A DNA stretch of 6,438 bases from Cyanobacteria bacterium OH_CBB_238 (lineage in GTDB: Bacteria > Cyanobacteriota > Vampirovibrionia > Gastranaerophilales > Gastranaerophilaceae), in contig JAEYQN010000177.1 of the NCBI GenBank assembly GCA_023409995.1, forward strand, positions 1 to 6,438. Reading direction: 5' to 3'. Made by a program: the position numbers and the translations under genes. The notes beneath the pieces are model-generated. The model ran no database searches. It saw nothing but the letters and a program-made list of their open reading frames with translations, and had not been told where the DNA came from. Below, in pieces: positions 6,268 through 6,438 of the stretch (position 1 is its first letter; the number at the start of each line of letters is the position of its first letter).

Positions 6268-6438
6268 ATGTAAAAGGAATTATGGATGGGCTAAAAACGC
6301 CGACAGGATTACCAGTTGCGCAAGATGTGTATAATGGCCAAGAACAATCGTACATTACATACACCTACGCAGACGAACGTGAGACAGAATTTGCAGACGA
6401 CGAGGCCACAGCCGAAACGGTGTATATGCAAGTGCATT
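6264..6438 (+). CDS. Probable tail-terminator / tail-component protein, 5' part only
   Basis: ATG 6264 overlaps the preceding TGA (ATGA) and opens a frame that stays open to the right edge: 58 codons plus one base. Candidate binding sites are AGAGGA (6248-6253), 10 bases upstream, and GGTGGG (6255-6260), 3 bases upstream. The residues read MNVKGIMDGLKTPTGLPVAQ, then DVYNGQEQSYITYTYADERE and TEFADDEATAETVYMQVH. A 'G.PV....Y.G....YI.Y.......E.ADDE.......VQV..' pattern is the usual opening of small proteins that follow gp10-like genes and act as tail terminator or tail-tube-end proteins. This fits position and style. I cannot name the family with certainty from so short a part. The second ATG at 6268 is out of frame and reads directly into TAA. 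Confidence 0.72.
   Translation, partial: MNVKGIMDGLKTPTGLPVAQDVYNGQEQSYITYTYADERETEFADDEATAETVYMQVH

Overview
The window is one continuous, single-strand DNA packaging and head-assembly module of a tailed bacteriophage or prophage with an HK97-type (siphovirus-like) capsid. The DNA is AT-rich. Genes are packed head to tail on the + strand, mostly with strong AGGAG/AAGG-type ribosome binding sites and ATG starts. This style, and the flavour of the proteins, point to a low-GC Gram-positive host, probably a Clostridia/Lachnospiraceae-like Firmicute. That host call is inferred from composition and protein style. No host gene, attachment site, integrase or tRNA lies in the window, so free phage and prophage cannot be told apart.

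Layout, left to right: the last 38 codons of a P27-like terminase small subunit (to 119); terminase large subunit (109-1908); portal (1908-3119); U35-like prohead protease (3106-3690); HK97-fold major capsid protein with a fused N-terminal coiled-coil scaffold (delta) domain (3681-5093); an unrecognised 54-aa protein (5105-5269); a gp6-like head-tail connector (5275-5547); a head-closure or head-tail joining protein (5547-5870); an HK97 gp10-like tail-completion protein (5875-6267); and the start of a probable tail-terminator-like protein that runs off the right edge (6264 onward).

How the genes work together: the small and large terminase subunits recognise, cut and pump DNA through the portal ring. 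The portal sits at one vertex of a procapsid built from the capsid precursor, whose delta domain acts as scaffold. The protease removes the delta domain (and probably itself) to allow maturation. The connector and closure proteins then seal the head and dock the tail, whose end is capped by the last two proteins.

There is no intergenic gap longer than 11 bases. Nearly every junction is an overlap (14, 11, 10, 4 or 1 bases) or a gap of a few bases, with each ribosome binding site inside or at the end of the preceding gene. This implies one polycistronic late transcript with translational coupling. I saw no promoter, classical terminator, CRISPR, tRNA or insertion sequence. All minus-strand open frames look like shadows of the real genes.

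I found no new biological system here. The points worth a second look are local: a strong 3-nt-loop hairpin inside the small post-capsid gene, a 10-base direct repeat bracketing that gene so that it looks like a removable cassette, a possible internal start that would make a scaffold-less capsid protein, and a shared EQRK-x-SL motif at the end of the protease and the start of the capsid scaffold domain.
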